Shown here piece by piece: positions 1 through 19,300 of a DNA stretch of 64,000 bases. The notes below the pieces were generated by a model that was not told where the DNA came from, ran no database searches, and worked only from the letters and a program-made list of their open reading frames with translations. Origin of the DNA: Anisakis pegreffii (lineage: Eukaryota; Nematoda; Chromadorea; Rhabditida; Anisakidae); the NCBI GenBank assembly GCA_035041965.1, contig JAPYMA010000149.1, positions 174,768-238,767 on the forward strand, given 5' to 3'. Numbering within the stretch: position 1 is the stretch's first letter; the number at the start of each line of letters is the position of its first letter. Position numbers and translations under genes: made by a program.

Positions 1-539
1 GTTAAAACAAAGATGGATCAGCATAATATCGATTCGATGCGATTTGATGATGTCGTTTGTAATGTAAATTTTGAGGCATTCACATTATTGGATTGAGCAG
101 TTTTCATTTAACTTCAAAATATATCGTTCAATCAATTACGATATAGTGTGCCACCTGATTGAGTCAGTCCAATGAATATAAAAATACATATCTCAATATG
201 TTCACCTTACTTGAAGTTTCATATGCTAATGTTGTTAGATATCACCTCATCAAATTAATTCTTGTTACATACCGGATGTTGTTGTCACAGTTTCATTAAA
301 ATGGATCCCTTCTTGGTAAATCATTGACAATTCCATGAATGAAAATCTTAAGCGGATCAGAATATACCAGAGCTTGTAACAGAGTAATTCGAGTTCATTA
401 TCTCTTGCTTTCAGTGCCTTATCTCTCAATAAATGCACAACCTGTCATGAATCGGCCCCGCCAAACACTTGTTCAAAACAAACCTCTCTAGACGCAAACA
501 TTGATCCCGTATCAGTGCTAAATTCAAGTATATTTGCAG
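1..539. other. intron of the PPP2R3-like gene
   Basis: No open exon with matching splice sites was found on either strand upstream of the acceptor ending at 539. It is most simply the 3' part of an intron of the PP2A subunit gene whose earlier exons lie left of the window. Confidence 0.5.
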
Positions 540-1249
540 TTATTAGACTTGGTGCGACCACAGCAATCGAATGTGGTAACACTATCAGACTTGAAGAAAT
601 GCTCAATGTGCACTAAATTCTTCAATACGTTCGTTAATTGGGTGAAATATTATGAACAAGAATCCAGTGAGGGTGAACGGGCCACTGTGGTTAGTTGTTG
701 TTGAATTGTTGGAACTGAAAGGGGTGAGTTGAGATCATTTGCACATAAAAGACTTACAGACCGATGGTGAAGAGGAGTTGAGTGATTGGGATCGATACTG
801 TCTTGAGGAATATGAAGCTTTGATGGCCGATGATCAAGAAAATGAGGAACCCGAAGATATGTACGTTATTCATTCTCCGTTTACGATGTAAAATATCGAA
901 TTTCAACAAGTGAATGCTTATTTTATATTTTCGTTACTAGTTCAAACTATTCACCACAATTCTACACGAAATATCATTGAAATGAACAAGCTTCATCAAG
1001 ATAAAATCATCGCTAACATTCAATCCTTATGATAACTGATAACAAAGTTGTGTTTGTAATGTCGAAAAGGTAGGTGCCTAAAACTTTGGGTCGTAATTTC
1101 ACAAGGTTATTTATTGCAGAAATTTGAATTTGGACGATGATGATGATGCGATGAATGGAGGAACAAACGTTTGTACGACAGTTAATATGCCGTTACGAGA
1201 GTTTGCTGACAATGCAACACCACATTCAACTGCACTTGAAGCGCTGTAG
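540..1249 (+). CDS. PPP2R3: PP2A regulatory subunit B'' (PPP2R3/PR72 type), C-terminal part
   Basis: These are the last three exons of a B''-type regulatory subunit, which targets the PP2A catalytic core to substrates; C. elegans RSA-1 is a family member. Exons are 540-689, 760-860 and 1120-1249 (stop TAG), and all reading phases agree. The first exon reads LLDLVRPQQSNVVTLSDLKK, which matches the PR72 family segment LLDLVKP...TLRDLKNCK, followed by a C-x2-C (CSMC) and FFNTF. The second exon carries LSDWDRYCLEEYEALMADDQ, close to the family SDWDRFAAEEYE motif. The tail is acidic (five Asp in a row) and ends PLREFADNATPHSTALEAL. The EF-hand core and N-terminus are outside the window, to the left. 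A possible AATAAA poly(A) signal lies at 1777-1782. Family membership is firm; the exact paralogue is not determined. Confidence 0.88.
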
Positions 1250-3824
1250 CATAAAAACTGATCGTATTTGTTTTTAATTTCTCATTAAGTATGTTCATTT
1301 GTAGAGCATTATTGAATTGTTTTGTTTATGATGTGATGTTATACTATGTGCCAAATGAATACTACGCTCCGATTGTCATCTCTTTTTAGACCGATCCGTC
1401 TGTTTCAATGAACGCAATTGAAATCTAGACACATTTTTACTGAATTCGTCATTGCACAATTGCCACAAATTATCACAGAAAGCAATTATCAACCAGATCT
1501 CAATTTAAGGTTCCGTGATTCTCGGATATTTGCAGTGGTGGAATGCATTTGTTCTTGATGTCATACATGAGACTGAAGCCGTATTTTGCAAGTATGTTGC
1601 GTGACAGCGGCAAATTTGACAAACATCGAGTTATTCATTTGCCCTTTTGTTTTGTAAAAAGATTAGAAATTCATGGGGTAACGTGTTCATTTTTTGATGT
1701 GCAAATGCAATCTTTGTTGATTTTTTTTTTTTTGAATGTTTATACTCGTACTACCGTATGTTAAGGATGATTATGTAATAAATGTGATTCATTAACTGTT
1801 CGATTAATTTGAAATTCGTTGAATAATTCAACTTGAATGATTATTTCATTGCTCCAGTTCTGATCAGCTGGTCAGCATGAGCTGATAACTCTAATTGTAA
1901 GGTAATTCAGCTGAGTTTTACAACCGAAATTCATTGTTTATGTAGTAAATTATTGTTAATTGTATGCGATGTTTGATAGATACGTTATAAAACAAGATAT
2001 TTTGCTCATTTAGGCCATATTCATACTTCGTTTTCATTCAGTTTGTTGATTTTCTTTGCTCTGAACTATTCGAATGGCAATGAAAGCTTTATGTAGTTTC
2101 TATTTCTCTGTATAGTCGTCAATGGATAATATCGTTGTTATTATTATCTTCGTTGTTGTTCTCATGATTGCTAATCTGTTAACGTTAATATTTATCTGAA
2201 GTGCTGGTCACTGACGGATGCAACATTGTAAATGTGAAGTGGTTAGGGCAGCAGCAACGTCAGTTGCTTCGATCTCGTAAACTGACACTTAAATATTCAC
2301 TGAAATATCAATCTTTCAGGCAATCATTTGCAGTTTCCATTTCTGTGATTTAATTGTAGCAGAACAAAAATTCCACAAAAATTCCACAAAAAATCAGCCT
2401 CATAAAAAGATGCCAACCACCCTTTCCTGAATATTAACAAATATGAACAAAAGAGAAGACAGATGACGATTGAGAGTGGATTTTATTTTACGAAACTCGT
2501 CAGATACTGTAGTTTTCGTTCCTTTTTGTTGTCTTATGTGTGAAAAAATGGTTTCATGAGCCTTGATGATGATGATGGTGATGAAGTGTTGTTGTCAACA
2601 TTATTTGTCTTGAGTCGTTCGTTTCAGTTCGAAAAATAATTCGGTTTTGTTATATCGATGAATAAAGTTGAACTGTTGATTCTAACGTTTATAGTCCACA
2701 ATGAATGTGGTCACTGATGCGAATGAAACTCATCAACGGCTGTTATTAGCTAGTGTCAATTTAAAGATTGGGATGAGCATGGATGGACATCTCAGAAAAG
2801 AATGCGAATTCAACTAATCTTGATGACATTCAGCGTGAGAGATTCTCGAAAAATTTCTTTTAAGCGATTTTGTGTAGTCGAATATTGAACTTTGTGTACT
2901 GACTGAGCATATAATACATTTGTGAGTCGTAAATTGCAATGACCATTGCTATTCGCAATCAATATTATACCAAAATTGAATTTCAAAACCAGTTCTTAAC
3001 ATATGTAGATGTATGTGGTAAAGGATTATTGAGAGATGATGTTCATGAATTCAGTTGAAATATTTTCAGAGGAAAATTTCACATGATTATTAAAAAGACA
3101 TATGATCATGAAATGCGATGAAGTGAGCAAATTATTCTTTATATTTCGGTAAAGGGGTACAACTATTGGTTGAGGTTGTGTTTCGATGATGTCTTATAGC
3201 GTTTAGCGTTGCTTGGAAGCACAACAGATTAATTACTTAAAGTGCACGTTCGATTGGTTCCGGGTAGGTCAGTTGTAACGAATAAACTTGACGAATCGCG
3301 AGTGATCTGATGTGAATTTGAAATCAATCTTCGGAAGTGAATATGTTCAATTTTATGCTATTAAACTTTTGTTGCCAATAAAAATTTTCTCCCTATCGTT
3401 TGCTGTTCACATTGTTCAATAAAGATAGTTTGACGGTATGTTTATGCAAACTTAAAGAACGATTTCTTGCAGAACGTCACTTTCTGCAGAACGATTTGAT
3501 CTGAAGATTATTGAATTATTCATTGCTTTATTTGTTTTAAGATCTTTATTCATTGATATTTTATCTGTATATATTTATCATTATCACACGACCATTGAGG
3601 GGATGTTCTCGAAATGTTTAGATTCGGTTTGTGGAATGTCCTTAACATTCTTATCACAAATGCGACGACTACCAGATATGCTTTCGTGCGGTTGTGCTTG
3701 CATGCAACGACGTATTTCATTTCGATATCAAATATCGAGCACTTCAACACATCCACATTTAATTGGATGTGATATTACTCTCATCTACTAAATAAGTTGA
3801 ATTGACTGCGTTCACTGGCACAAA
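1250..3824. other. non-coding spacer
   Basis: This AT-rich stretch has only short open frames (longest 73 codons at 1543-1764, without splice-site support or recognisable protein). The first several hundred bases are probably 3' UTR of the PPP2R3-like gene, with AATAAA at 1777-1782. Nothing else is recognisable. Confidence 0.5.
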
Positions 3825-4196
3825 ATTAATTATTTGCGTGAGGTCTACAGAGTATACTGAAGCAGTTCCATTAAATACGCTGAATAAACTCTAGCTGGTT
3901 TCGTTTTTCATTGTTTCACTTTACTCGAATTTTGTTCATTGAATCGACGATGTGACAATGAACATTCAATAAATAATTTCTCCTGTCAATAAGATGTGGC
4001 GTGTGAGCAAAGTTCATCAAAACTTGTCAGGTGTGATCGTTTGTTTTATTCTTAACAATCGGATTATGAATCAGAAACGATATTCATTCCGAGAGTGTCT
4101 CATGCATTCCCAACTGATGCTAAGCAAAAGCAGCTAGAGGTTATTCAATGGAACTGCTTCAGTACATTGTGTAGACCTCACGCAAATAATTGATTA
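3825..4196. mobile_element. MITE-like element with ~75-bp terminal inverted repeats
   Basis: The left end (3825-3903) and the reverse complement of the right end (4196-4120) share long matching blocks: TTATTTGCGTGAGGTCTACA, TACTGAAGCAGTTCCATT and CTCTAGCTG. About 215 bp lie between the arms and code for nothing convincing. Just outside the right end, a partial extra copy of the terminal motif occurs (CGCAAATAATT at about 4203). Length and architecture fit a non-autonomous DNA transposon. No family assignment or certain target-site duplication can be made by eye. Confidence 0.75.
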
Positions 4197-11438
<7,242 letters not shown>

Positions 11439-11589
11439 TGCATAACCTATAAGGTGCATGATAACTGCATAACCCGTAAGGTGCATATGCCGATGAGTGA
11501 TTACTCTGAAGTTTTTTGGACACATACAAAGAAATAAATCAATAAGCATTAAAGGACACATCCAAAAAAATAAATCAATAAGCATTAAA
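11439..11589. repeat. two adjacent local tandem duplications
   Basis: Unit A (21 bp, TGCATAACCTATAAGGTGCAT) occurs at 11439-11459 and again at 11466-11486 with two changes. Unit B (36 bp, beginning GGACACAT and ending AATAAGCATTAAA) occurs head to tail at 11518-11553 and 11554-11589 with two changes. No coding function is evident. Confidence 0.9.
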
Positions 11590-14500
11590 TTCCACTGAAC
11601 GTGATATAAAAGGGTTATCATCGTATGATAGCAGTCAGCATGAGGAGATTAAGCAGTGCATGTATCTTTACAATATTGTCCAATAACAGTAATGTAATTC
11701 TTCTTAGAGCACAATTAAGGAACGAAACGGCTGACAAGATCACATTATGACAGAGTGATAACAGTTGACAACTTTTATCACAATTCTTTTGGCCATTCGC
11801 TCATCGACCATCTACCGTCCCAATTCACTCTTAATGATGAAATTGATGGGAATATTTTTTCTCAAAATGATGGTTGTTGACAACTTCTTCATAATGATTA
11901 CCATTGTAGATTTATTACATCAACAATTTCGGTTCCAGCAAGAGACCCATCAAACAAATTGATAAGTTTTCTTTTACAGGCTCAACGATAGATCACAGTT
12001 TGCAAAGTTTATCGGACTGCTTCAAAAACTTTGCTCATTTTTCAACTTCACAATGCTTTGTATGCATAAAGAAGAAAGCATTTTTTTCACCGATTTAACT
12101 TCATTTCGTTGTTTATTTCGAGTAACATTTTAAATGTTCTCGAGTTACGTTCTATAATATTAAGAGGATATTCGAACTGAACTGACTAGATGAGACCGCA
12201 AACATGTTGTATGATTTGAACTTTCCAATGAAACAGAACATCAAATCAGACAAGCAATAACACCAAATTCTGTTTACTGCTTTTCTGAAAGTGCATTCTG
12301 AAATAAACAAAAACAGAGTCAAAGTCACTGGGAATGAACTATTGATGGGGAATTAATCAAATACTTCTATTTAATTGAATTCATTTATCGCTCTTTCAAG
12401 GCAAACAATTCCGATAATCATTCGTTAGCAACTGCTTTCTGACAGTTATTGTTACGGTGTATTGCTGCTTCATAGAAGGACTACGATTTATGATAATCGA
12501 AATATTAACAAAAAAAAACGATTACATCTGAAATTCTAGTCATTAAACATCACCATGCATCCAGTCATGCATCCATCACAAAACACCTCAAGTATCAAAA
12601 ATTGTCACCGATATTATTACATTCGAATGCAGCAGCACACAAACACACACACAGCTGTGCACGTACGCAAGCACACAACACACCAGTCAACGTATCAGCT
12701 AGAGTCTTCTCAATGTATTTATTGTCGTATTAGGGCCATGCTTTGTGCTCATTCAGTTTCCCTAGTTCATTCCCATCATTTAAATCCCTTGCTCTGAACC
12801 AGCCAACCAACTGGGCAGCAATAGCAGCACACAAGCAGCATAAGAGATGAGATCGAACAGTCAAACGACAGCACAGCAGCACATATTTATTGATTCGTAT
12901 TTCATATGATACTCCTTGCCTGTACGCTCTCTGTCTGCATACGTTTTTGCTCGTTGGATTATCCAATTCTGCGTGTATTGCTTTCTTTATCTCATCCTTT
13001 ATCTTCATTCTGTGAACAACGACGGCATTTCTTTGCGTTGGAACAGTGCTTCTTGCTCATATCCTTGCATCTAGATTAGACACTTACGATGGATGGATAG
13101 CCGAAAGCTTTCGCGTTGCTCATTCATTACTTTTGAGTGATCCATTTCGAATGGGCCGTATCTTTTTTGGTGTAGCATTTATTTAGGAGGATTTAGTTCG
13201 AATGGAGACTAACGATAGGAGATCGTTTGGTTTTTCTTTGTTTTAGTTTTACGACAGTTCATTTTTGGTTCTCTGGAATGGAAGTTCCTTTCGAGAAATG
13301 TTTTTGTTTTCATTGACTTGTTTGAATACAATCCGGATCAATAAGTGTTTGTTATTATCAGCTGTGATTTTTCGATAACTTTGTAAACGTTGCTGAGTAA
13401 TTCATTCAAATGCATGGTCCACTCAGATGCGTTCAGTCACAAGGAAGTGACTTTTGAAGTGATTACAAATATATGTGTGATAATGTCTTAACTAATCACC
13501 AATCAAATAGTCACGTTTTTCAAATTTTGTTCAAGGTATTGGAAATTACTGTTCACGAATTGATCGTAATAAATAAGCACGATAGTTGGCAATACTGTCG
13601 GTGATATTACGCGTACGAGAAATTGTCCTGAAATGATGCACAAAATTAATTTGTGTCACGCATTTACAAAGGCATTTCGTAGCAGCTAGTGATACGCTGC
13701 GAATTCATAAAGATCTTTTTGGTGGCTAGCTACGTCGAAGATTAATTGTTGCGTGGTGACATTCCCTCTCGCTGTTCAGTATTCAAGCCTGAAATCATGT
13801 TCAGTGATTGAGTGTAACCATAAGTGTTAAGCTTCAAGCAAAGCTGAATATAAGTTAAGCTTCTCTCATTCTTTATATGTGTGAATATGTTTCAATTTTC
13901 AACGATTCCGTTAAACCAGTTCTACTTTTGTTCAATGGAAAGTGTGATTGATATTACCTTCTTTTAGCTGCAATTGTATTTCGAGTTGTTTCTTTGTTTA
14001 GGTGGTGTGTCAGAGGAGGAGAAGAGCGTGCATCTGATTGGTGCGTGATGTGGTTGAGGTTGGTTGGGCTTTTCTTTGGAGTGTCGTGTGACATGTAAGG
14101 AGTCAGTATTGATTGTAATTAGGGAGAGTGGGCTCGTTCGATTATGATGCATTTATGATTTATTATCGCACTAACTTGCATGCGATCTCCTGAGAGAATA
14201 ATTAAAATGCTGTTTACATTTGTGATCTGGTGCGATTGTCTGAGAACGCTGAAGAATATTCTGAGAGCGTTGTTTTTGCCAATCGCGGTCAGATTCGTTT
14301 GATTGCCACTAATCTTATCGGTGTCATTGTTTTATATTGATCAGTTCATGAATTATCCCAATCAAATCAATATCCTATCAGTTCAATCAATCAATATTTT
14401 ACTGTCATATCTTCAAATGATTTCTCCTTGAATCAGCTGCTATCCGATGTTGTTTATTTCATTTCCTTGTCGATAGCACGTAGGGGCAAAATTAATTTTC

Positions 14501-15765
14501 TTAGAGTTGATTGATTGAATTTATTAAATTGAGCAATTTTCTTGGAACCTTTGGGTACGGAACATTTAACTGATGACTAATGAAGCTCAGTAAAGGGCAA
14601 ATGGTAGCAGATTTTATATTCACTGATATGCAGAGCTGTTTCCTGGAAGTTGATATAATTTATGGAGTTTGAGGCTTGGTATGCGAAGGTACTTAGTAAA
14701 CTTGGGCATTTTCTGTTTTGAGCTTAGAACAGTCAAAATTCCAAAAGTTTCTCAAAAATTTTTTAAATCAAACACTAGAATCATTATTGAGTGGAATCCA
14801 GTAGTTCACCGTATCGTTAGAGTCACTCGTCTCATCGGTTCAACTTTCTCAGGTGACCAGTTAAAATTGCCATATTCGTGAAGCTAGGAATTGTTCGAAT
14901 TGAAATGATATGTAATAAAAATAAGTGTATGGGATGGGAAATATGCAGCTTTAAAGTCAATAATCTTTGAGTTATGGTTGTATTGATGATTTTGGTGTTG
15001 TGAAGTTTGCAAAACGTATTACGATTAGCGTTATCCTCTTCTCTTTCTCTGCTTTCAACTAAATCCTCTGACTCAGTAGCAGTTTATCCATTGTTCATCG
15101 CTTTTTATTCTCCCACTTCTTTGTAGGTTTTTCCCGATTATTGTTATATTTTGACTGAATGGGTGATGCGGCATTTTTCATCGTATAATTAATTGATGAC
15201 GAAGTAACAGTTTATATAGTGCTTATCGAAGATGTTTACGGTTTCGTTTAGCAATGTTAGCATCGAAGGGTTTACCGTTTCGTTGGATTGATAACGTATC
15301 GTTGTTATCGTTATGAAGGGATAATTTTCGGTGTGTTGCTCGTCTGTCAGCATTCAAAAGCGGCAGTGTAATTCAGTTTTGACCTTTTTATTTCGTTGAA
15401 ACTTTACTTCAATCAACGAGCGTTTACATGTGTACTCATCAGATGCTGAAAATTTGTCGGCTCTCGATCTGTTAATTGTTTACTTCGTTTTTTATTTATG
15501 TCGTTGAAGTTATACTTAACAAGAATATCAAGTTTGTTTCTCAGAAAAAAAAAGTTTTCATCACAAACACTCCTTCATTGATAACGAGTCTGCTGTCACT
15601 GTCTTCATTATCTTCAGTCCGTGATAGTTTGCGTGGAAGTGTGCATTTGTTCGATAGTTAGTTCGAACGGTTTCGTTCCATATAATTTGTAGCATATTAA
15701 TTGTGCGAGAAAAATTTTGTTCAAGTGATCTGTTTCAAAAGCTACTTTCTTTGAGATCTTTTTAG
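11590..15765. other. upstream spacer of the RNF19-like gene
   Basis: There is no supported exon. A His/Thr-rich frame at 12555-12797 comes from CA-rich low-complexity DNA. Non-coding 5' exons or promoter elements of the downstream gene could lie here but cannot be told from sequence alone. Confidence 0.4.
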
Positions 15766-15825
15766 CGTTGTACACACACGTTAATTGTGTGCAACGTTTT
15801 TTATTAAACGGATGTTTAATAAAAA
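15766..15825. repeat. tandem pair of short hairpins upstream of the RNF19-like gene
   Basis: Hairpin 1 pairs CGTTGTACACACA (15766-15778) with TGTGTGCAACG (15786-15796), with a small bulge. Hairpin 2 is a perfect 12-bp stem, TTTTTATTAAAC (15798-15809) with GTTTAATAAAAA (15814-15825), closed by the loop GGAT. They sit about 500 bp upstream of the predicted start codon. They could be a DNA cruciform or an RNA structure in the 5' leader; function is not inferable. Confidence 0.7.
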
Positions 15826-16318
15826 TTTGGTTTTGTTACATGATCATCATGCATCGGAACATTAATATTTTACGTTTAAAACGCTTCCACGGCATCCATT
15901 TCTATCGATCGATAATCTGTCAGTGACACTCTGTGCAATTTATTTCGATCTGTCTTCCATAATATCATTTTATTTATTATCCATTCCATAGGTCTCGTTT
16001 ACGTGTTGAATCAGATCTATTCATGTGGTTATAATATTTTTATATTGCATGTTAATTGAATCTTATTCGTGCGCAACAATAAGAATAATGTATGAATTGG
16101 ACGTTTGATTGGTGGATCGATTATGAAAGCGAATGGGAGTGAATGCTTTATGAAATGGTTAATTTGAATTTGGTGAATGAACGAACGAACGCTACACGAT
16201 GAATTGTCGGACGAAGAAAATTTGCATGAAGATGTTAGGGTGAATGAAAGAATGATTTTAAGAAGTTGGAGTGAGGAATTGATGAGGATTGGATTGAAGC
16301 GGTGAAGAAGACAGGTGG

Positions 16319-19300
16319 ATGATCGATGGTACTAGTAGTATGGCGAGTGGATCGACCGGTGATGTTCGTTCATGGACGTTTGCAACACCTGAGAATAGCA
16401 GTATCACGAACGATAATAACAACAAAAGCAATAATAATCGGGTGAGCAGTGTTTCGACGAGCGTTGATGAGGATAATCCACCGAATGAGGATGGTCAATT
16501 GCAGTCTAGTCAAAATGGTTAGTGCACCTTAATGACTTTTTATTGTTATTATTATATTTATAATTGAGTCAGGTGTTCACTGAGATGACAACAATAAATA
16601 TTTGATTGATTCTTTAATCATTCAGCTAAGTTTTATATGAATGAATTTGATTAACAAAGTTAATTGCGTACTGTCATGGAAACATTGTGGAATAACTACG
16701 AGAAGAAGTTGTTTATGCGATTCATGAGCATTTATGCAGTTTTTTGATAACCCTTTCGGAGTTCCGCTACAGTCGTATTTTTTTATGGACATTTTTTCAC
16801 ATGACTCGCAGCTTGGCTTTATCTTCTAATACAGTTCAAAAATTAATCATAGTGTGTTACATGATACGCTGGAAACGTTGTTCGTAACTAAATGAATAGA
16901 TTAGAAGTGATCATTTAACTGAAGTAATAAGATTTGATTGAAGTAGTGATAATGCGATGAAGTGAAACATGAAATTTGATCGAAATAATGTAATTTCAGA
17001 ACGTGATTCATTAGGTCAGTATTCAAAGAGTGATTATGTGGCAGCCGTAGTGGAAGGTAATAATGGTGGTGCATCAGAGAGTATAAATGTAAACCAATCG
17101 TTGAGTATTATCAACTCGTCAGATGCCATTAGTAGTGCTCAACAGCAACACCAACAACAACAAACAATACGACGAATTGCTCAATTGTGCAGTCAGGCTG
17201 GTTCAACATCGGGTCTCAAGAAAATGCGTGAATGTCCGCTTTGTTTCATCAGGCAGCCTGCCGGCAACTTCCCGAAATTGACATGTTGTAATCACCGATC
17301 GTGTAGATCGTGTCTTGTTCAGGTTATTTTTTTCATTTAGCTTTTGTGATTATCATTTTCATTCATCAATTTGATATTATCACCTATTAGAAATTTCTAA
17401 ATAGATTATTCCCGAAAACATCATTTTTAAAATTGATGAATTTCTGTCTGTAAACGAATATAGAAACGATTTAGAGTAGGGGAAAATAAGGTGGTGACAA
17501 TGTTGGAAAGATATTATTATTGGGGTGTGAATAATAATTGTGAGAATGAATTGTTGTGGATGTCAGATGTGAAGCATGAAATGTCGGGCGTTTCGTTTCT
17601 TGAAATTTTATTTTTGACGCGAAATTTATCAGAAATTATCGAGGAACCAAGTTGATTGACGATAAATTAATTGATGAGGATCAAATTGAAGTTGGAGGTT
17701 TACTTCAGTATCTTCAAGTGGAAATAATGGAAAGTCGTGTTCAAGTAACGTGTCCGGAATGTAATGAGTTATTACACCCGACTGATATATATTCGTTGAT
17801 GGTTCATCATCCTGCACTCATCGAAAAATATGAGAGTTTCTCACTTCGACGCGTCCTCATGACTGATCCCGATACTAGATGGTGTCCAGCACCTGATTGC
17901 ACGTTTGTTTTATCACTTCTTTCAGGTGGATTTGGTTGTTGGATTTTATGATATTTATAATTGAGTGAAACATTTTATTTCTTGTATGCGAAATGAAATC
18001 GGGAATTTGTTTAGATTCATGAGAAATTCGAGTGCAGTCGGTTCGGCTGATTCTTTCATTAGTCACAAATTGCTTTTTGTTGTTGTTTTAGGTGGAATTC
18101 TTCATTTTGTCATTCTTCTATCCTTATTTCCACCCTGAGATTCGAAATCGTAAAATATACATCTCATTTTGTGATCAGAATGAGGAATGAAATAGAGTTC
18201 CATCGGGAGTGAATGAAGTTTAGCTGGTTTTCGTCATTATGAAGAAAAATAACTGCAGACATAATAATAACCAGAAAGTGAATAATTTTGTACCTAGCGC
18301 GTATCAACATATGCAGAATTTCGAGAAATCATTTCATTCGGAATGTCAAGAATAAATTCGAGAAATCAAAAAGATTCGACTGATAAACCGTTTTGAGTAT
18401 AAATTAGCTATCATGTTGTACATCTTTAAACGGAAATTGTTCAGCGATAGATTTGATTCATTTAAAAGGGAGGAATGGCTGCTTTGCGTAGCATTAATGT
18501 GATGCTATTTTTAGAATGCATCTCATTAGTTCGTGTGAACTTTTGAGTAGTAATTCTCATTGTCCAATTCTCAATTTAGATGCAAACACATTTTAATAGT
18601 AGAAATTGCGAAATGAAAAAAAAAAACAGTGAGACTGATGTACTGAAAGGGCGTTATTTTTTATGGGATTTCTCTTTGCCTTCGCAATCGTTTTGGAATT
18701 TTTAAAATATTTTTTCAAAAAAAAATTCGAGAACAAGTCAGAAGCTTTCATAGGCATTGATTGAATCGACCGAATGAATTTATGAACGATGTAAAAATTG
18801 GTAAATTTTTGTGAAAGTTGTGTTGTCATTAACAGTTTGGCAACCTTGTCAGCATACCCATATACATATTAAAATATTATTACTGATAATCCAAAAAAAA
18901 AGTGAAATCCAATTGAAGTTGCACAAGATGCCAATGATGATAAGTACTTGACTTGCAGCTATGCAGTGATAGCATCAAATTGTGCTGCATGTCCGCAGTT
19001 AAAATGCGAACGACCTGGATGTGGAACGTTATTTTGTTATCATTGTCAAGGGCAATGGCATGCGAGTCAGACGTGCGATGAAGCACGAAAACAACGAGGA
19101 ACGACCTTCTTCAGGCCACCGATACCTCAGATTTCATCGTCTACCCTTGAGAATAACTTGAAACGTTAGTGATTCATTCGTTGATTTGTCGGTCGTGTTG
19201 CCTTTCTTTAGTGTCCGTGTCTATTTCTTCTATTCATGAAATATTCGCATTTGCGATACATACAGAGATGATTGAAGGAGGTGATATCAAAGCGTGTCCT

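Noticed and set aside
12555..12797. 80-codon His/Thr-rich frame
   Set aside because: Derived from CA-repeat-like low-complexity sequence.
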